Shown piece after piece: positions 63,584 through 64,000 of a stretch of DNA of 64,000 bases. The stretch spans positions 1,674,001-1,738,000 of the forward strand of contig JABEEB010000001.1 of the NCBI GenBank assembly GCA_012999515.1, given 5' to 3'. Within the stretch, counting starts at the first letter, position 1, and each line of letters starts with the position of its first letter. The stretch is from Salifodinibacter halophilus. Its GTDB lineage: Bacteria > Pseudomonadota > Gammaproteobacteria > Nevskiales > Salinisphaeraceae. A program made the position numbers and the translations under genes. A model generated the notes under the pieces. It was not told where the DNA came from. It made no database searches and saw only the letters and a program-made list of their open reading frames with translations.

Positions 63584-64000
63584 TCACGAGGCCTGATCGG
63601 CTGCGTCGGCGGCTGCGAGCAGCGCCGGCCGGGCGTGGCCGAGCGCGCGTTGGGCACTACGAAAGCCTGTGGCAGCCTGCTTCAGGCCGCGCAGTTCGGT
63701 GTGCAATTCGCGCCGTGCCGCGAGCAAGCAGCGGAGTAATTGACGCAGTGCCAAATGGCCGTCCGCAGCGACTGAGGCGCGTGCGCTGGCCGGTAGTGTA
63801 GTGCAGGCATCGTCAGCGATGGCGCGTATGGTCAGCATTGCTAGACCGTGCTCGGCGGCGACGCGAGCGATGGCCGCGCTTTCCATGTCGGCCGCTGAGG
63901 CTGCGGTATTGCGTGCCAATGCGGCTTTATCGTCGGTGGTGGCCAGTATGCTGGGCGCTTCAGCCATTAGCGTGTCTCGCGCCACCTGACAATCGGTGCT
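63584..64000 (-). CDS. hpnG: Hopanoid phosphorylase HpnG-like (5' part beyond window)
   Basis: This C-terminal portion of a purine nucleoside phosphorylase/MTA nucleosidase-fold protein has AASAADMESAAIARVAAEHG and LTIRAIADDA, the catalytic MES and Asp regions. HpnG releases adenine from adenosylhopane to give phosphoribohopane. Only the last 138 codons are in view; the frame stays open through 64000. It is upstream of the phosphotransferase-like gene, in the same direction. Confidence 0.8.
   Translation of the reverse strand, partial: STDCQVARDTLMAEAPSILATTDDKAALARNTAASAADMESAAIARVAAEHGLAMLTIRAIADDACTTLPASARASVAADGHLALRQLLRCLLAARRELHTELRGLKQAATGFRSAQRALGHARPALLAAADAADQAS

Noticed and set aside
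1-64000. CRISPR arrays, prophage genes or insertion sequences
   Set aside because: I saw no regular repeat-spacer pattern, no transposase or integrase, and no terminal inverted repeats with target duplications in the window.

Overview
The window looks like a stretch of gammaproteobacterial chromosome next to the replication origin. It carries recF-dnaN-dnaA transcribed leftwards and rpmH-rnpA-yidC-mnmE rightwards, the usual dnaA-region arrangement. The base composition is GC-rich and codon use is even throughout. The gene set (bo3-type quinol oxidase, pqiABC, opgD, lutABC, a complete mevalonate pathway beside hopanoid genes) suggests a halophilic or marine lineage, possibly near Salinisphaera. 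That genus guess is an inference from gene content, not from any search.

Layout. 1-7.5 kb: replication, ribosome and membrane-insertion core, with a candidate oriC between dnaA and dnaN. 7.8-11.8 kb: cyoABCD quinol oxidase, without cyoE. 11.9-24.6 kb: folB, a decayed PEBP gene, a GFA-domain protein, the single-chain purL with an MBL-fold hydrolase and a DUF1820 protein, tRNA-Ser(CGA), an MltF-type transglycosylase, a phosphoribosyltransferase, moaB, an ABC-F ATPase and sbcB. 24.8-30.1 kb: a branched-chain amino-acid/amide-type ABC importer (livGFHM) with a convergent Tat-exported binding protein. 30.4-37.8 kb: a tightly overlapping group (small acidic protein, AGE-family epimerase, medium-chain dehydrogenase, divergent proline-racemase-like protein) followed by pqiABC. 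37.9-45.7 kb: opgD, a polar amino-acid ABC importer, a DMT exporter, remnants of a sugar uptake locus (FGGY kinase tail and frameshifted RbsC-type permease) and glycerate kinase. 46-51.5 kb: lutABC lactate oxidation, a dienelactone hydrolase, a secreted ATP-type DNA ligase, hslR and a DUF3634-like protein.

51.5-58.9 kb is the most interesting region: HMG-CoA synthase is divergent from diphosphomevalonate decarboxylase and a phosphomevalonate-kinase-like GHMP kinase. Then come an MntR-type regulator, one long ORF that fuses class II HMG-CoA reductase to mevalonate kinase, and type I isopentenyl-diphosphate isomerase. Together these give every step from acetoacetyl-CoA to IPP/DMAPP; only the thiolase is not in view. 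59-64 kb holds hopanoid genes (hpnB, hpnH, hpnA, a CDP-alcohol phosphatidyltransferase-like protein with a damaged signature motif, and the end of hpnG). The placement suggests an isoprenoid supply module sitting beside a lipid that consumes it.

Main points to follow up: the HMGR-mevalonate kinase fusion; a 25-codon ORF with a strong Shine-Dalgarno sequence coupled to the decarboxylase start; a nested inverted repeat in the divergent mevalonate promoter region; the Ser/Thr active-site variant of the proline racemase family; and the altered CDP-alcohol phosphotransferase-like protein in the hopanoid group.
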